From positions 1,116,001 through 1,180,000 of the forward strand of contig NZ_CP123584.1 of NCBI RefSeq assembly GCF_045277565.1: a DNA stretch of 64,000 bases, given 5' to 3'. Each line of letters starts with the position of its first letter. The stretch's first letter is position 1. This stretch comes from Aliisedimentitalea scapharcae (GTDB taxonomy: Bacteria; Pseudomonadota; Alphaproteobacteria; Rhodobacterales; Rhodobacteraceae). The notes under the pieces were generated by a model. It saw nothing but the letters and a program-made list of their open reading frames with translations. It made no database searches and was not told the DNA's origin. This document shows positions 25,080-34,159 of the stretch, piece by piece. The translations under genes were made by a program, and so were the position numbers.

Positions 25080-26048
25080 TCAGCGTTCCTTGACATAAGG
25101 TTCGCCGCCGGCGCGGGGGGGAATGGCCTTGCCGACAAAGCCTGCCAGAATGACAACCGTCAGGATATAGGGCAGCGCATCCATCATCTGAACCGGAATG
25201 GTAAAACCGCCCAATTCGATGCTTTGGAACCGAAGGGCAACGGCCTGAAGCAGCCCGAACAGCAGACAGGCCGCCATGGCATGCCAGGGACGCCATTTTG
25301 CAAAGATCAGTGCTGCCAGCGCAATGAACCCGCGTCCCGCCGTCATGTCCTTGACAAACCCGGCCTGCAGCGCGGTGGCCAGATAGGCACCGGCAATGCC
25401 GCACAGGACCCCACAGATGGCCACAGCCGCATAGCGCAGCCCGACAACGGACACACCGGCGGTATCCACCGCCGCCGGGTTTTCCCCGACCGCGCGCAGG
25501 CGCAGCCCGAATCGCGTGCGATACAGCACCCACCAGGTGGCCGGGACTGCCAGAAACGCCAGATAGACCAGGATCGAGTGCCCCGATAGCAATTCGGAAT
25601 AGATCGGGCCGATCACCGGCACATCTGCCATGGCTTCGGCAAAGGGGAACTCAATCGGGGTGAACCGCCCTCCGGTCAACAGAGCGGGGGTGCGCCCCCC
25701 CTGTTTGAACCAGTCCTGGGCCACCAGCACGGTCATGCCCGCCGCGAGAAAATTGATGGCGACGCCTGAAATCAGCTGGTTGCCGCGAAAGGTGATCGAT
25801 GCCAGCCCGTGCAGCCCGCTCAGCACCAGAGAGGATGCAATCCCGGCCAACAGGCCCAGCCAGACAGATCCGGTGGTGGCGGCGACGGCCGCCGAAAAGA
25901 AGGCCGCCATCAGCATCTTGCCTTCGAGCCCGATGTCAAAAATCCCGGCGCGTTCGGAATACAAACCCGCCAGACAGGCCAGCAACAACGGGGTCGCCAG
26001 ACGGATTGTGCTGTCGAACACCTGGATGAGTGTCAGGAAATCCATCAT
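25080..26048 (-). CDS. ABC transporter permease, nucleoside-type importer (second permease)
   Basis: A 322-residue permease with about ten transmembrane segments: LYSERAGIFDIGLEGKMLM and GENPAAVDTAGVSVVGLRY are signatures of the BmpC/NupQ-type permease (BPD_transp_2). It starts at ATG 26048, overlapping the stop of the first permease by 4 bases, with GGGGGAAAGC upstream. Together with the two genes upstream and the BMP protein it forms an importer for nucleosides or similar purine compounds. Confidence 0.9.
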   Translation of the reverse strand: MMDFLTLIQVFDSTIRLATPLLLACLAGLYSERAGIFDIGLEGKMLMAAFFSAAVAATTGSVWLGLLAGIASSLVLSGLHGLASITFRGNQLISGVAINFLAAGMTVLVAQDWFKQGGRTPALLTGGRFTPIEFPFAEAMADVPVIGPIYSELLSGHSILVYLAFLAVPATWWVLYRTRFGLRLRAVGENPAAVDTAGVSVVGLRYAAVAICGVLCGIAGAYLATALQAGFVKDMTAGRGFIALAALIFAKWRPWHAMAACLLFGLLQAVALRFQSIELGGFTIPVQMMDALPYILTVVILAGFVGKAIPPRAGGEPYVKER

Positions 26049-27139
26049 GCTTTCCCCCGGCGCAGCATCAGGAACAGTTTTTCGATCGGCATCCGCACCA
26101 TATTGTCCAAAGCTCCGGTGAACAGGATAACCAGCGCCTGAATGACCACGATCAATTCGCGCGGGATCGACGTCCACAATGCCAATTCAGCGCCACCCTG
26201 ATAGAGAAACCCAAACAGGATTGCCGCCAGGAACACGCCAAACGGATGAGATCGCCCCATCAGCGCCACGGCAATGCCGATGAACCCGGCCCCTTCAGTG
26301 GAATTCAGCACCAGCCGTTCGGCTTCGCCCATGACGTTGTTGGTGGCCATCATCCCGGCCAGCCCTCCGGAAATCAGCATGGCGATCATGGTGATCTTGA
26401 CCGGGCTGATCCCGGCATAGAGCGCGCCGGTTTCCGAATGCCCATAGGCGCGGATTTCATATCCCAAGCGGGTGCGCCAGATCAGCAGCCAAACCGCGAC
26501 ACAGGCCGCAATGGCAACCAGAAAGCTGACGTTTGCTGGCGCGGCTTTGGAGAAGGCAATGCCAAAAGGGGCCAGAATGTCATGCAGGGTGGGCAGATGT
26601 ACCGCTTCGGGGAACCGGGCGCTGGCCGGGTCCATCGATCCGACAGGGCGCAGCAGATTGACCAGCACATAGTTCAGCAATGCGGCGGCAATGAAGTTGA
26701 ACATGATCGTGGTGATCACGATATGGCTGCCGCGTTTGGCCTGAAGATAGGCCGGGATCGCCGCCCAGGCGGCCCCGAATATGGCGGACCCCAGCGCCGC
26801 AAAGATCAGCGCCAGCGACCAATGTGGCCAGGGAATATACAGACAGACCAAAGCGACGCCCAACCCGCCCAGCATCGCCTGTCCTTCGCCGCCGATGTTG
26901 AACATGCGCGCGTGAAAGGCTACGGCGACTGCCAGTCCGGTGAACAGAAAATTGGTCGCGTAATAGAGCGTATAGCCCCACCCATAGGTGGATCCCAACG
27001 CCCCCGACACCATCAGTTTGACCGCGGCAACCGGGTCTTCGCCGATGCCCAGGATCACCAGCGCCGACAGGAGGGCGGCCAGGATCAGGCTGATCAGCGG
27101 AATCAGGACCACATCGGCCCATTTTGGCATTACGTCCAT
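26045..27139 (-). CDS. ABC transporter permease, nucleoside-type importer (first permease)
   Basis: A 364-residue permease with multiple transmembrane segments. Key parts are HARMFNIGGEGQAMLGG, the conserved cytoplasmic loop facing the ATPase (RTRLGYEIRAYGHSETGALY), and NVMGEAERLV. It matches the BmpB/NupP-type permease. It starts 3 bases after the ATPase gene and overlaps the next permease, a tight operon. Confidence 0.9.
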   Translation of the reverse strand: MDVMPKWADVVLIPLISLILAALLSALVILGIGEDPVAAVKLMVSGALGSTYGWGYTLYYATNFLFTGLAVAVAFHARMFNIGGEGQAMLGGLGVALVCLYIPWPHWSLALIFAALGSAIFGAAWAAIPAYLQAKRGSHIVITTIMFNFIAAALLNYVLVNLLRPVGSMDPASARFPEAVHLPTLHDILAPFGIAFSKAAPANVSFLVAIAACVAVWLLIWRTRLGYEIRAYGHSETGALYAGISPVKITMIAMLISGGLAGMMATNNVMGEAERLVLNSTEGAGFIGIAVALMGRSHPFGVFLAAILFGFLYQGGAELALWTSIPRELIVVIQALVILFTGALDNMVRMPIEKLFLMLRRGKA

Positions 27140-27141
27140 GG

Positions 27142-28671
27142 TCAGGCGGCCTCCCCGGATACACCGGCCATCAACAGGCCCAGCTCTTTTTCGTCGGTTT
27201 CATGAGGCAGGCGTTCGCCCATGACATGCCCGTCAAACATGACCGCGACGCGATCAGACAGCGCCAGGATCTCTTCCAGCTCGACCGAGACCAGCAGCAC
27301 AGCCTTGCCCTGGTCGCGCAGATCCACGATCTGTTTGTGAATGAATTCGATGGCACCGATGTCGACGCCGCGCGTGGGTTGACCGACCAGAAGCAATTCG
27401 GGATTGCGTTCGATTTCCCGTGCCACGACAATCTTCTGCTGGTTGCCGCCGCTGAAATTCTTGGCCGCGAGCCAGGGATCGGGCGGGCGGACGTCGAATT
27501 TTTCCATCTTGTCAGCAGTGTCGTCGCGCAGGGCCGCGTTGTTCATCAGAATACCGTTCTGGTATTCGGGGGTATGGTGATAGCCAAAGGCCACATTTTC
27601 CCAGGCGTGGAAATCCATGATCAGCCCTTCGCGTTGGCGATCCTCGGGCACATGCGCAACATGAGCGCTGCGCCGTGCCTGACCATCTGATCCCGGACCC
27701 GACAGGGGCAGGGGGTGACCGTTCAGCCGAATGGTTCCGGTGCCATGCTGCATGCCACCCAATACGTTCAACAGTTCGGACTGCCCGTTGCCGGCAACCC
27801 CGGCGATGCCCAGGATTTCTCCGGCGCGGACATTCAGGTTGATCCCTTTGACCCGCTCGACACCGGCGTCATCCACCACGCGCAGGTTTTCAATCTCAAG
27901 CACGGGTTTGCCCGGTTTTGCGGGCACTTTGTCAACCCGCAGCAACACCTTGCGGCCCACCATCAGTTCGGCCAGATGTTCTGGGCTGGTTTCGGATGTT
28001 TTGACGGTGGCGGTCATTTCACCGCGTCGCATCACCGACACGGTGTCGGTGGTTTCCATGATCTCGCGCAGCTTGTGGGTGATCAGGATGATGGTCTTTC
28101 CCTCTTCGCGCAGCCGGTGCAGGATGCGAAACAGCTGATCGGCTTCGGCCGGGGTCAGAACCCCGGTGGGTTCGTCCAGGATCAGAATGTCGGCCTGCCG
28201 GTACAGCGCCTTGAGGATTTCGACCCGCTGTTGCATGCCGACGCCGATCTCTTCGATCAGCGCGTCGGGGTCGACGTTCAACTCGTATTCCGCGGCCAGC
28301 TCCTTGAGCGATTTGCGCGCCTTGGCCAGCGAGGGGCGCAGCAGGCGGCCATCTTCGGCACCCAAGATGATGTTTTCCAGAACGGTGAAGTTTTCGACCA
28401 GTTTGAAATGCTGGAACACCATGCCGATGCCCGCGGCAATGGCGGCCTGGCTATCGGGGATTTCAGTGCGTTTGCCGTGGATCCAGACTTCGCCTTTGTC
28501 GGCTTTGTAGAACCCGTAGAGAATGCTCATCAGTGTGGATTTGCCGGCACCGTTTTCACCGATGATTCCGTGGATGGTTCCGGGGGCGACGCTGATAGAG
28601 ATGTCCTTGTTGGCCTGAACCGGGCCAAAGGCCTTGGAAATGCCTTTCAGCTCAATGGCGGGGGCGGTCAT
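27142..28671 (-). CDS. ABC transporter ATP-binding protein, two-domain, nucleoside-type importer
   Basis: A 509-residue protein with two ABC domains. The first has Walker A GENGAGKST and Walker B LILDEPTGVL, with a signature region replaced by GVGMQQRVEI. The second has a degenerate Walker A (GVAGNGQSELL), the signature FSGGNQQK and Walker B LLVGQPTRGVDIG. This asymmetry is usual for sugar/nucleoside importers (RbsA, NupO, BmpA types). It powers the two permeases downstream. Confidence 0.92.
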   Translation of the reverse strand: MTAPAIELKGISKAFGPVQANKDISISVAPGTIHGIIGENGAGKSTLMSILYGFYKADKGEVWIHGKRTEIPDSQAAIAAGIGMVFQHFKLVENFTVLENIILGAEDGRLLRPSLAKARKSLKELAAEYELNVDPDALIEEIGVGMQQRVEILKALYRQADILILDEPTGVLTPAEADQLFRILHRLREEGKTIILITHKLREIMETTDTVSVMRRGEMTATVKTSETSPEHLAELMVGRKVLLRVDKVPAKPGKPVLEIENLRVVDDAGVERVKGINLNVRAGEILGIAGVAGNGQSELLNVLGGMQHGTGTIRLNGHPLPLSGPGSDGQARRSAHVAHVPEDRQREGLIMDFHAWENVAFGYHHTPEYQNGILMNNAALRDDTADKMEKFDVRPPDPWLAAKNFSGGNQQKIVVAREIERNPELLLVGQPTRGVDIGAIEFIHKQIVDLRDQGKAVLLVSVELEEILALSDRVAVMFDGHVMGERLPHETDEKELGLLMAGVSGEAA

Positions 28672-28802
28672 ATGATGTCCTCGATTGGCCAGCGGCCGGA
28701 TGCAGCCCTGCCGCCCCGGAAATCCCTGTTTTGAAAGGGTTTGCAGGGGGCAAGGTTGCCAGGAAGTGCGAGGCGGACAGGTGCCCGCCTGCGCGATTCA
28801 GA

Positions 28803-29801
28803 TCAGAATTTGATCGCCGGGCAGGTGTCGTTGTCGTAATAGCTGACAACATTCAGCTCGCCGTCGATGATCTTTTGACGGGCCGCGTCCACGGCTGCCT
28901 TCATCTCGGCCGAGACCAGAGGGGCGTTGTTGTCATCCAGCGCATAGCCCACACCTTCTTCGGCCAGACCCATGTTGAACACACCGGTTTCCAGATCCGC
29001 GCCCGCCTTCATCGCGTCATAGACGGCCACGTCTACGCGTTTCAGCATCGAGGTCAGGACCTTGCCCGGATGCAGGTGGTTCTGGTTGCTGTCCACACCG
29101 ATCGACAGGATGCCCTCATCCGCTGCGGTTTGCAGAACACCCACACCGGTGCCACCGGCGGCTGCATAAATCACGTCTGCGCCCTGGCTGATCTGTGCCT
29201 TGGTCAGTTCCGATCCCTTGACCGGGTCATTCCAGGCCGCCGGGGTGGTGCCGGTCATATTGGCAATGACGGTTGCGTCGGGGTTCACGGCCATTACGCC
29301 CTGGGCATAACCACAGCCAAAGTGACGGATCAGCGGAATGTCCATGCCGCCGACAAAGCCGACAGTGTTCGATTTCGACGCCATCGCCGCCATCATGCCA
29401 ACCAGATACGATCCTTCGTGTTCGGCAAAGCCGATCTGGCGAATGTTGGGCGCATCCAGCCAAGTGACGTCAACGGCGACGAATTTGGTATCAGGATAAT
29501 CTGCTGCAACTGCGCTGAGCGGGTCAGCCATGGCAAAGCCCATGGTGATCACCGGGTTGGCGCCGACTTCGGCAAACCGGCGCAGGGCCTGTTCACGCTG
29601 GGCTTCGGATTGCAGTTCGATTTCGCGGAAGGTGCCGCCGGTTTCTTCGGCCCAACGCTGCGCGCCGCCAAAGGCCGCTTCGTTGAAAGATTTGTCGAAC
29701 TTGCCGCCAAGGTCAAAGATCAGCGCAGGTTCCGCCAGCGCGGCACCAGCAGTCAAGGCCAGCGTTGCAGCAGCTCCCATCAGGGATTTCATCAGGGTCA
29801 T
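28803..29801 (-). CDS. BMP family substrate-binding protein of an ABC importer
   Basis: A 332-residue protein with a signal peptide (KSLMGAAATLALTAGAALA, cut before EPA; no lipobox Cys). The mature N-terminus has LIFDLGGKFDKSFNEAAFGG, the BMP/PnrA signature for nucleoside recognition, followed by QIGFAEHEGSYLVGMMAA. It binds purine nucleosides or a similar ligand in the periplasm. It lies 131 bases ahead of the ATPase gene, so it may be transcribed more strongly as first gene, from the promoter upstream. Confidence 0.92.
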   Translation of the reverse strand: MTLMKSLMGAAATLALTAGAALAEPALIFDLGGKFDKSFNEAAFGGAQRWAEETGGTFREIELQSEAQREQALRRFAEVGANPVITMGFAMADPLSAVAADYPDTKFVAVDVTWLDAPNIRQIGFAEHEGSYLVGMMAAMASKSNTVGFVGGMDIPLIRHFGCGYAQGVMAVNPDATVIANMTGTTPAAWNDPVKGSELTKAQISQGADVIYAAAGGTGVGVLQTAADEGILSIGVDSNQNHLHPGKVLTSMLKRVDVAVYDAMKAGADLETGVFNMGLAEEGVGYALDDNNAPLVSAEMKAAVDAARQKIIDGELNVVSYYDNDTCPAIKF

Positions 29802-29887
29802 AAAGGGTACTCCCGGGTTTGTTCTTGTTTGGAGCGGATGCGTTTTCCGCCCATGTCAGGCCAATGCCTGATCGAGTGCGACAATTT

Positions 29888-29927
29888 AGGACGCAGCAAC
29901 AAGACAGGGTCAACCGCTTTTTTGACC
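29888..29927 (-). promoter_or_regulatory. Putative promoter and operator of the BMP importer operon
   Basis: On the minus strand TTGACC (29913-29908) is followed after 19 bases by TAAATT, a plausible sigma-70 pair about 90 bases before the BMP gene. The -35 hexamer is one arm of an inverted repeat (GGTCAA at 29908-29913, TTGACC at 29922-29927), so a regulator could bind over it. Confidence 0.4.
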
Positions 29928-29955
29928 TTTTGGTCCGGGATTTAAGGTGGTTTTC

Positions 29956-30369
29956 CTAAGGTAAGGGTCGGCTCAGGACCAAAGCGTCCACAGCGGGGCC
30001 GGATTCACGCGGGTAATACCCGCGCCGGCATCCGACCTGTGCAAAGCCGAACGCGTCATACAATTGCACAGCAGCGAAATTGTCGGCACCGACCTCAAGA
30101 AACGCCGTGTTCCCCCCCAGATCAATCGCGCGACTCAGCCAACGCGACATCCTTTCACGGGCCAGCCCCTGACGTTGAACCTTTGGGTGAGTGGCAAGGG
30201 TCAGCAACTCTGCCTCTCCGACGATCACACGCCCAAGAGCAAAGCATTGGGCGTCGCCAACCAGAAAGGTGAACCGGTCGCTCAGGAGATCCCGGAATTC
30301 ATCGCTGCTCCACGGGCGCGCGTTGGCAAAGGCCGCAGCGTGGGTGTGGGCCAGCGTGTCCGGAGTCAT
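29956..30369 (-). CDS. rimI: Ribosomal-protein-alanine acetyltransferase-like GNAT
   Basis: A 137-residue GNAT protein. Motif A is HPKVQRQGLARERM (Q/R-x-x-G-x-A/G), followed by LEVGADNFAAVQLYDAFGF, the motif B segment common in RimI. It likely acetylates an N-terminal alanine. Its start overlaps the end of tsaB by 4 bases, an arrangement common in alphaproteobacteria. Confidence 0.85.
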   Translation of the reverse strand: MTPDTLAHTHAAAFANARPWSSDEFRDLLSDRFTFLVGDAQCFALGRVIVGEAELLTLATHPKVQRQGLARERMSRWLSRAIDLGGNTAFLEVGADNFAAVQLYDAFGFAQVGCRRGYYPRESGPAVDALVLSRPLP

Positions 30370-30965
30370 GCGTCCAACAGGGCCGGGGGCACATCGCGCG
30401 ACGGCGCGGCATCTGCCGGGCGCAGGTACAACGGCGCAGGCGGTTCGGTTGTGGTCTGGTACTGGGCGGCAGCGTGGCGCGCGATCGCCTCGGGCAGGCC
30501 GAGGGGGCTGGGGTCGGCATTCAGGGCCAATCCCAGGCGATCCGCCGTTGCCCGCGCGTCGTCTTCGGTGGTCAGGCGGGCCGGGCCGTCGGGCGGGGCG
30601 ATGTACATCTGGCCACGCGGCGCAGCAATCGCCGGAAGCGTTCCGGGCGCGCGGCGGGCGTCAAAACCATCAACCCCGACAGCTGGGATATCCAGCCCCA
30701 ACACCAAACCGCGCGCAGCAGAGACAGCAATGCGAATTCCGGTGAAATTGCCGGGGCCAATGCCGACGCCGATCGCGGTCAGGTCACGCCAGGTTACGCC
30801 ACCTTCGGCCAGAACGTCTTCCAGCAGCGGCATCAACCGTTCGGCCTGACCGCGCGCCATCTCTTCGGTGCGTGAAACCAGCACCCGATCACCGGACAAC
30901 AAAGCGGCCGCGCAATGCGCGGCCGATGTGTCAAAGCCGAGGATCAGTGGTTCAGACGTCATCAT
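30366..30965 (-). CDS. tsaB: tRNA threonylcarbamoyladenosine biosynthesis protein TsaB
   Basis: A 199-residue protein of the ASKHA fold. The N-terminus ILGFDTSAAHCAAALL and IGVGIGPGNFTGIRI are TsaB signatures. It helps TsaD install t6A37 on tRNAs that read ANN codons. ATG 30965 or 30962 is the start; an extension to 30992 has no support. It lies 17 bases after nfuA and overlaps rimI. Confidence 0.9.
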   Translation of the reverse strand: MMTSEPLILGFDTSAAHCAAALLSGDRVLVSRTEEMARGQAERLMPLLEDVLAEGGVTWRDLTAIGVGIGPGNFTGIRIAVSAARGLVLGLDIPAVGVDGFDARRAPGTLPAIAAPRGQMYIAPPDGPARLTTEDDARATADRLGLALNADPSPLGLPEAIARHAAAQYQTTTEPPAPLYLRPADAAPSRDVPPALLDA

Positions 30966-30981
30966 GGGTGTGTGCCGTTGC

Positions 30982-31545
30982 TCAGACGGCAACAGGGCGG
31001 ACCTCGGTCACTTCGGGAATATAGTGGCGCAGCAGGTTTTCGATGCCCATTTTCAGCGTCAAGGTCGATGACGGGCAACCTGCGCAGGCACCCTGCATGT
31101 GCAGATAAACAACGCCACGATCAAAACCGTGGAAGGTGATATCGCCGCCGTCCTGCGCCACAGCCGGACGCACGCGGCTGTCCAGCAGATCCTTGATCTG
31201 ATCAACGATTTCCGAATTCTCGCCGGTGTGTTCGGCATGGCCCGATGCGGCGGGGCCGTCGCCTTCGATGACCGGCTGTCCAGATTGGTAATGTTCCATC
31301 ACCGCGCCCAGAACCGCCGGTTTGATGTGGTCCCAATCCACGTCTTCGGATTTGGTCACTGTCACAAAATCATTTCCCAGAAACACACCTGTGACGCCAT
31401 TGACGGCAAAGACGCGGCGCGCCAACGGTGATTTGTCAGCGGTGTCGGAGCTGGGGAAATCGGCGGTACCTGCCTCCAGAACGGTCTGCCCAGGCAGGAA
31501 TTTCAGCGTCGCCGGGTTGGGCGTGGATTCGGTCTGAATGAACAT
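30982..31545 (-). CDS. nfuA: NfuA/NifU-type iron-sulfur carrier
   Basis: A 187-residue protein. The N-terminal Nfu domain starts FIQTESTPNPATLKFLPG, and the C-terminal NifU domain has RPAVAQDGGDITFHGFD and CAGCPSS, whose CxxC holds a transient [4Fe-4S] cluster. It supplies clusters to apo-proteins such as aconitase-type and complex II enzymes. ATG 31545 follows GGAGAAC on the minus strand. Confidence 0.92.
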   Translation of the reverse strand: MFIQTESTPNPATLKFLPGQTVLEAGTADFPSSDTADKSPLARRVFAVNGVTGVFLGNDFVTVTKSEDVDWDHIKPAVLGAVMEHYQSGQPVIEGDGPAASGHAEHTGENSEIVDQIKDLLDSRVRPAVAQDGGDITFHGFDRGVVYLHMQGACAGCPSSTLTLKMGIENLLRHYIPEVTEVRPVAV

Positions 31546-31615
31546 GGCAGTTCTCCGTTTTCGGTTGCCCCTGATATGCGGTCCACAGCAGGGTAAGTCA
31601 AGGTTTGGAATGATT

Positions 31616-32221
31616 CTAAACCGTGGCAGCGGCGGCCAAAGCCTGTTCCAGACGGTCGTCACCCCAAAACAGATCCCCATTGACGACAAAGCTGGGCGCG
31701 CCAAAAATGTCCAGCGCCGACGCCCGGTCCCCCTGTTGGCGCAGCCGGGCTTTGATCTCGTCAGAGCGAGCAAGGTCCAGCAAGGCCACGGGCAACCCCA
31801 CCGCAATCAGGCACTGGGACAGGGTTTCCGGGGACGAAATGTCCTGTCGGTTCCCGAATTGGGCACCATAGATGGCCCTGACCAATGCCCCGACCTGATC
31901 CGGCGACTGGGCACCCGCCTGTGCTGCCAGCACCAGACGCGCCGCGCCCACGCCATTCTGCGGGAAGGGATCAGGTTTGTGAAACGCCAGGCCGCGCCGG
32001 GCACAGATCCGTTCCATATCGCGCCACATATAGCGTCCCTTGGCCGGATACAGGTTGAACGGAGAAGTCTTCCACCCCTGGGCGTGAAAGATCGGCCCCA
32101 ACAGAAAGGGATGCCAGTCGATGGCCACGCCTGCGCGGGCAGCCATCTGTTCGATGCGCATGGTGCTGAGATAGGAATAAGTCGAGGCGAATTCGAACCA
32201 GAATGCGACACGCCCGCCCAT
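31616..32221 (-). CDS. 2-hydroxychromene-2-carboxylate isomerase-like DsbA-fold protein
   Basis: A 201-residue protein of the kappa-class GST/DsbA fold: VAFWFEFASTYSYLS with the catalytic-type Ser near residue 13, WHPFLLGPIF, and FGAPSFVVNGDLFWGDDRLE at the end, typical of HCCA isomerases. Such proteins use glutathione to isomerise aromatic breakdown products, but many homologues have no known substrate. No naphthalene-type pathway is nearby. It starts 8 bases after usp, so they are likely co-transcribed. Confidence 0.82.
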   Translation of the reverse strand: MGGRVAFWFEFASTYSYLSTMRIEQMAARAGVAIDWHPFLLGPIFHAQGWKTSPFNLYPAKGRYMWRDMERICARRGLAFHKPDPFPQNGVGAARLVLAAQAGAQSPDQVGALVRAIYGAQFGNRQDISSPETLSQCLIAVGLPVALLDLARSDEIKARLRQQGDRASALDIFGAPSFVVNGDLFWGDDRLEQALAAAATV

Positions 32222-32229
32222 GAGAGCCC

Positions 32230-32685
32230 TCAGGTGATCTCTTCGAGCTTTTCCTTGCTCAAATCGCCGGGGACGATGGTGATCGGAATCGGCAGGGATC
32301 CGGACGATTTGGTCAATTGGCTGACCAGCGGGCCGGGGCCCTTGCGGTCGGTCCCGGCACCCAGAACCAGAACGCCGATTTCGGGGTCGGACCCGATATA
32401 ATCCAAGATCTCCGGCACGGCTTCGCCTTCGCGGATCACCAGTTCGGGATCCACGTTCTGACGGTCCCGCATCCACTTCGCAAAGACTTCGAAATGGGCA
32501 TGAATCCGTTCCCGCGCCTCTTCACGCATCATCGTGCCAACGCCGATCCAATGGTTGAACTCATCTGGTGGGATGACCGACAGAATCGTCACCCCGGCCC
32601 CGGTATGCGCGGCGCGCATCGCGGCAAACCGCATGGCATTCAGGCATTCTCGGCTGTCATCCAGTACCACAAGGAATTTACGCAT
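32230..32685 (-). CDS. Universal stress protein
   Basis: A 151-residue UspA-domain protein: KFLVVLDDSRECLNAMRFA at the start and VLVLGAGTDRKGPGP as the nucleotide-phosphate loop, though GxxGxxxxxxxxxG(S/T) is loosely kept (GAGTDRKG then LTKSSGSLP). It probably binds ATP and is made under stress. It precedes the DsbA-fold isomerase gene by 8 bases. Confidence 0.85.
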   Translation of the reverse strand: MRKFLVVLDDSRECLNAMRFAAMRAAHTGAGVTILSVIPPDEFNHWIGVGTMMREEARERIHAHFEVFAKWMRDRQNVDPELVIREGEAVPEILDYIGSDPEIGVLVLGAGTDRKGPGPLVSQLTKSSGSLPIPITIVPGDLSKEKLEEIT

Positions 32686-32765
32686 CTCAGTCTCTCTTTG
32701 GTCCGTCTGAGATCATGACGCAATGCGCCCGACCACGCAACAACAGCCTGTAGGTCCAGATGATT

Positions 32766-33629
32766 TCAGCGATTGGACGCGGCCCAGTCCCAATACATCT
32801 CGCGCACGCGCCGGGTGATCGGACCAACCTGGTATTGCGTGTCGTCAAAGGCGGTGACGGGGGTGACCTTGGACATGTTGCCAGACAAAAAGATCTCGTC
32901 GGCGTCCTGGAAATCTTCGAATGTCAGCACGGATTCATGGACCTTTGTCCCATCTGCCGCCAGATTCGAGATATGGCGCGCCCGCGTAATTCCGCTCAGG
33001 AACGTGCCATTGGCGATGGGGGTGAACACTTCGCCATCCTTGACCATAAAGACATTGGCGGTTGCGGTTTCGGCCACATTGCCCATGGCGTCCGCAACCA
33101 GGGCATTTGCAAAGCCTTTGGACCGGGCTTCGACCAGCATCCGGGCATTGTTGGGATAGAGGCATCCGGCCTTGGCGTTGACCACGGCGCTTTCCAGAAC
33201 GGGACGGCGGAACCGGGTGCGGGTCAGCGTGGTGCTGGCGGTCGAAGGGGCCATCGGGATCTCTTCCAGACAGATGGCAAACCCGGTCTCGTCCGGTTGC
33301 GGGACGATGGCGGTCGGATCGCCATGAATGCCCCAGTACATGGGTCGGATATAGACGGCAGCACCGGGGTCATACAGCTTTAGCCCCTCACGCACGATGT
33401 CGACCATCTCGTCTGCCGTGCAGGTCGGGGTCAGCATCAGCGAGGCCGCCGAGCGGTTGGTCCGGGCGCAATGGGCATCCAGATCCGGGGTTAGCCCGTC
33501 GAACATTCTGGCACCGTCAAAAACGGTGGATCCCAGCCAGGCACCATGATCGGCGGCATGGATGATCGGGGCATTGCCGTCGTGCCAGGTGCCGTTGAAA
33601 TAGGTGCGGATATTCTTGCCGGTTGCCAT
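32766..33629 (-). CDS. ilvE: Branched-chain amino acid aminotransferase (fold IV)
   Basis: A 287-residue fold-type IV PLP enzyme. VNAKAGCLYPNNARMLVEA carries the PLP lysine, NVAETATANVFMVKDG the class-IV signature, and LSGITRARHI binds the cofactor phosphate. It transaminates leucine, isoleucine and valine. ATG 33629 follows GGAGGGTCC on the minus strand. The 3' end of a zur reading frame runs into it in another frame, and the ORF upstream of it is a truncated zur. Confidence 0.88.
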   Translation of the reverse strand: MATGKNIRTYFNGTWHDGNAPIIHAADHGAWLGSTVFDGARMFDGLTPDLDAHCARTNRSAASLMLTPTCTADEMVDIVREGLKLYDPGAAVYIRPMYWGIHGDPTAIVPQPDETGFAICLEEIPMAPSTASTTLTRTRFRRPVLESAVVNAKAGCLYPNNARMLVEARSKGFANALVADAMGNVAETATANVFMVKDGEVFTPIANGTFLSGITRARHISNLAADGTKVHESVLTFEDFQDADEIFLSGNMSKVTPVTAFDDTQYQVGPITRRVREMYWDWAASNR

Positions 33630-34054
33630 CTCGGACCCTCCCAGGAACATAGTGATGGCAAAAGCCTAGGTCTGGACTGGGTCAGAAGTCCAGACCCTTT
33701 TACATCCGAGCCGCAGGCCCGACAGATCAGGAAGGCCGGGCTGTGATCCTCACCCGGATAGGTGCAAGCGGTAAAGGCGTTGAGCTTTTCGATCTTGTGG
33801 GCAAAGCCGTTCTTGACCAAGAAATCCAGCGCCCGATAGGCCACTGGCGGTTGCGAACCCAGCCCTTCTTGGCGCAGCTGATCCAGGATTTCATAGGCGC
33901 CCATGGCGTTGTGCTGTTGCAGCAGGATTTCCAGAACCCGCCGGCGCACCGGAGTCAATTGCAGACCTTGTTGGCGACAATGATCGTCGACGGCCGCAAC
34001 ACCCGAAGAGATGCAGGCCGCGTGGTCGTGTTGTTCGAACCCGATGGGATCCAT
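33491..34054 (-). pseudogene. zur: Truncated Zur (zinc uptake regulator, Fur family)
   Basis: Residues 1-115 look like Zur: LQLTPVRRRVLEILLQQHNAM and AYRALDFLVKNGFAHKIE form the winged helix, NAFTAC and HSPAFLICRACG carry metal and structural-zinc positions (the first CxxC). After residue 115 (about 33710) the frame loses similarity, passes a hairpin and runs out of frame through the start of the aminotransferase gene. The usual last 40-50 residues, with the second structural CxxC and part of the dimer domain, are missing; no other frame supplies them. The protein may still be made but is probably impaired. It is divergent from znuA. Confidence 0.7.
33669..33696. terminator. 10-bp hairpin at the broken end of zur
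   Basis: GGTCTGGACT, 8-base loop, AGTCCAGACC: a perfect 10-bp inverted repeat directly after the last zur-like codons. T-rich stretches follow on both strands (CTTTTAC on plus; AGGCTTTTGC on minus), so it may end zur transcription or be an operator for the aminotransferase gene, which begins 40 bases later. Confidence 0.5.
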
Positions 34055-34097
34055 GAGCGAAGTCTCCGCATTTATGGAGTCAGAATATTTGGTCTTG

Positions 34098-34120
34098 ATA
34101 TGTGATACTATCACATCTAT
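34098..34120. promoter_or_regulatory. Zur box between zur and znuA
   Basis: ATGTGATA-C-TATCACAT (34100-34116) is a perfect 17-base palindrome, AT-rich, of the form of Zur operators (TGTTATA-type halves), midway between the divergent zur and znuA starts. A weaker similar motif (AATGTTATAAGATTACACT, 34131-34149) follows on the znuA side. Confidence 0.65.
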
Positions 34121-34159
34121 CAAGCGCGGCAATGTTATAAGATTACACTGGAGAGATCC

